Assembly: GCA_050246915.1 (NCBI GenBank)
Contig: JBFWVD010000162.1
Span: 1 to 6,032 of the forward strand
Length of the DNA stretch: 6,032 nt
Direction of reading: 5' to 3'
Source: JBFWVD01 sp050246915
Lineage (GTDB): Bacteria; Actinomycetota; Acidimicrobiia; Acidimicrobiales; Ilumatobacteraceae
Each line of letters opens with the position of its first letter. Position 1 is the stretch's first letter. The position numbers and the translations under genes are program-made. Shown one piece after another: positions 5,273-6,032 of the stretch. The notes under the pieces were generated by a model. That model saw only the letters and a program-made list of their open reading frames with translations. It had not been told where the DNA came from and made no database searches.

Positions 5273-6032
5273 GCTTCTCCGGGCCGGGACAGCGTGCGGC
5301 CACCCCGATGATCACCGCGGTCGTTGCTGTCACGTTCTGGGGCATGAGCGCAGTGATCGTCCGCGGCGTGTCGGCCGATGCTCCGGCCACCGTGTTCTTC
5401 CGGCTGTGGTTGAGCGTGCCGGTCTGGTATGTCGTCATGCTGCTGAGCGGGGCCCGGTTGAGCGTCCGCATCGTGCGCGATGCGTTCGGCCCAGCGGTCT
5501 TGTTCGCTGGTTCGATGGCGGCGAGCTTCGAAGCGTTCAAGCGCACGTCGATCGCCAACGCGTCGCTCATCCCATCGCTGCAACCGGCTCTGATCTTGCT
5601 GTTGGCCTCGCAACTGATGGGGGAGCGACGCAGCAACCGCGAGCTGGCGCTGGCCGGGCTCGCCTTCGCCGGGGTGGTGGGCGTGGTGTTGGGTGGGGCG
5701 AAGACGTCGGGAGCATCCCGGCTCGGTGATCTGCTGGCCTTCGTCAACCTGCTGCTGTTCGCGGCGTACTTCTTGAAGGTGAAGCGGATCCGCACCACCG
5801 AGGTGCCAGTGCTCGCCTTTCTCACCGCGATGTTCTTGTTGTCAGCAGTGCTGGTGAGCCCGTGGGCATTGCTGAGCACCAAGGGCCTTGACCGGATGCA
5901 CGGGCCGGACTGGCTTTTGATCTTCGCGTTGATCGTCGGGCCCGGGCTGATGGGGCACGGGTTGATGACCTGGGCGCAGAAGTTCCTCGACGTCACGACG
6001 ACCTCGCTGCTCAACCTCGGAGCCCCGGTCGT
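5269..6032 (+). CDS. EamA/DMT-superfamily transporter (partial, 3' end outside window)
   Basis: This frame is open from GTG 5269 to the window end: 254 codons of a multi-span membrane protein. It has the two-repeat DMT layout. The first EamA unit (about 14-140) starts ITAVVAVTFWGMSAVIVRG, has FFRLWLS in helix 2, and ends helices 4-5 with the typical SIANASLIPSLQPALILLL then GER (118-120) and a Gly-rich helix (GLAFAGVVGVVLGG). The second unit starts near residue 150 (SRLGDLLAFVNLLLFAAYF) and runs to TTTSLLNLGAPV, where the window cuts it before its last helices. Such proteins export or import metabolites (amino acids, nucleotide sugars, drugs); the substrate cannot be told from sequence. The start is chosen because GTG overlaps the upstream stop (GTGA). 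No good Shine-Dalgarno is present, which fits coupling. ATG 5308, just before the first helix, is an alternative start. Confidence 0.88.
   Translation, partial: MSFSGPGQRAATPMITAVVAVTFWGMSAVIVRGVSADAPATVFFRLWLSVPVWYVVMLLSGARLSVRIVRDAFGPAVLFAGSMAASFEAFKRTSIANASLIPSLQPALILLLASQLMGERRSNRELALAGLAFAGVVGVVLGGAKTSGASRLGDLLAFVNLLLFAAYFLKVKRIRTTEVPVLAFLTAMFLLSAVLVSPWALLSTKGLDRMHGPDWLLIFALIVGPGLMGHGLMTWAQKFLDVTTTSLLNLGAPV

Overview
The window looks like chromosomal DNA from a high-GC actinobacterium. Three things point to Acidimicrobiia (Ilumatobacter-like): strong G/C bias at third codon positions, GTG starts, and secreted proteins with long Thr/Ala-rich linkers. The lineage call is inference from style, not from a marker gene. 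Coding density is very high and no gene-free stretch exceeds about 65 bases. I saw no tRNA, rRNA, CRISPR array, insertion sequence, integrase or phage gene.

Layout. Bases 1-258 are the 3' end of metX (homoserine O-acetyltransferase). It is followed on the same strand by a complete PLP-dependent Cys/Met metabolism enzyme (323-1495). Together they form a methionine-synthesis pair: MetX makes O-acetyl-L-homoserine and the PLP enzyme puts sulfur onto it, either as cysteine (cystathionine gamma-synthase) or as sulfide (O-acetylhomoserine sulfhydrylase). A small single-span membrane protein lies on the minus strand (1522-1890) and converges on this pair. Its 5' end abuts or overlaps the start of a plus-strand lipoprotein with an NTF2-like appearance (about 1880-2578). 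The lipoprotein overlaps by 4 bases (ATGA) with a LytR-CpsA-Psr (LCP) envelope protein (2575-3483), so these two probably form a cell-envelope transcription unit.

Next come an Fpg/Nei-family DNA glycosylase with an altered C-terminal zinc finger (3523-4302), a secreted Thr-rich protein with a C-terminal membrane anchor (4342-5022), a 75-residue protein of unknown function (5045-5272), and the start of an EamA/DMT-type transporter (5269 to beyond the window end) that overlaps the small gene by 4 bases. From about 1880 to the end everything is on the plus strand with gaps of 39 bases or less, so read-through transcription is plausible.

I do not see a convincing new multi-gene system. The most notable points are the Cys-to-Asp and Cys-to-His changes in the glycosylase zinc finger, the head-to-head 5' ends at 1880-1940, the lipoprotein-LCP coupling, an unusual Cys-x-Cys in the LCP active-site region, and the uncharacterised 75-residue protein coupled to a transporter.
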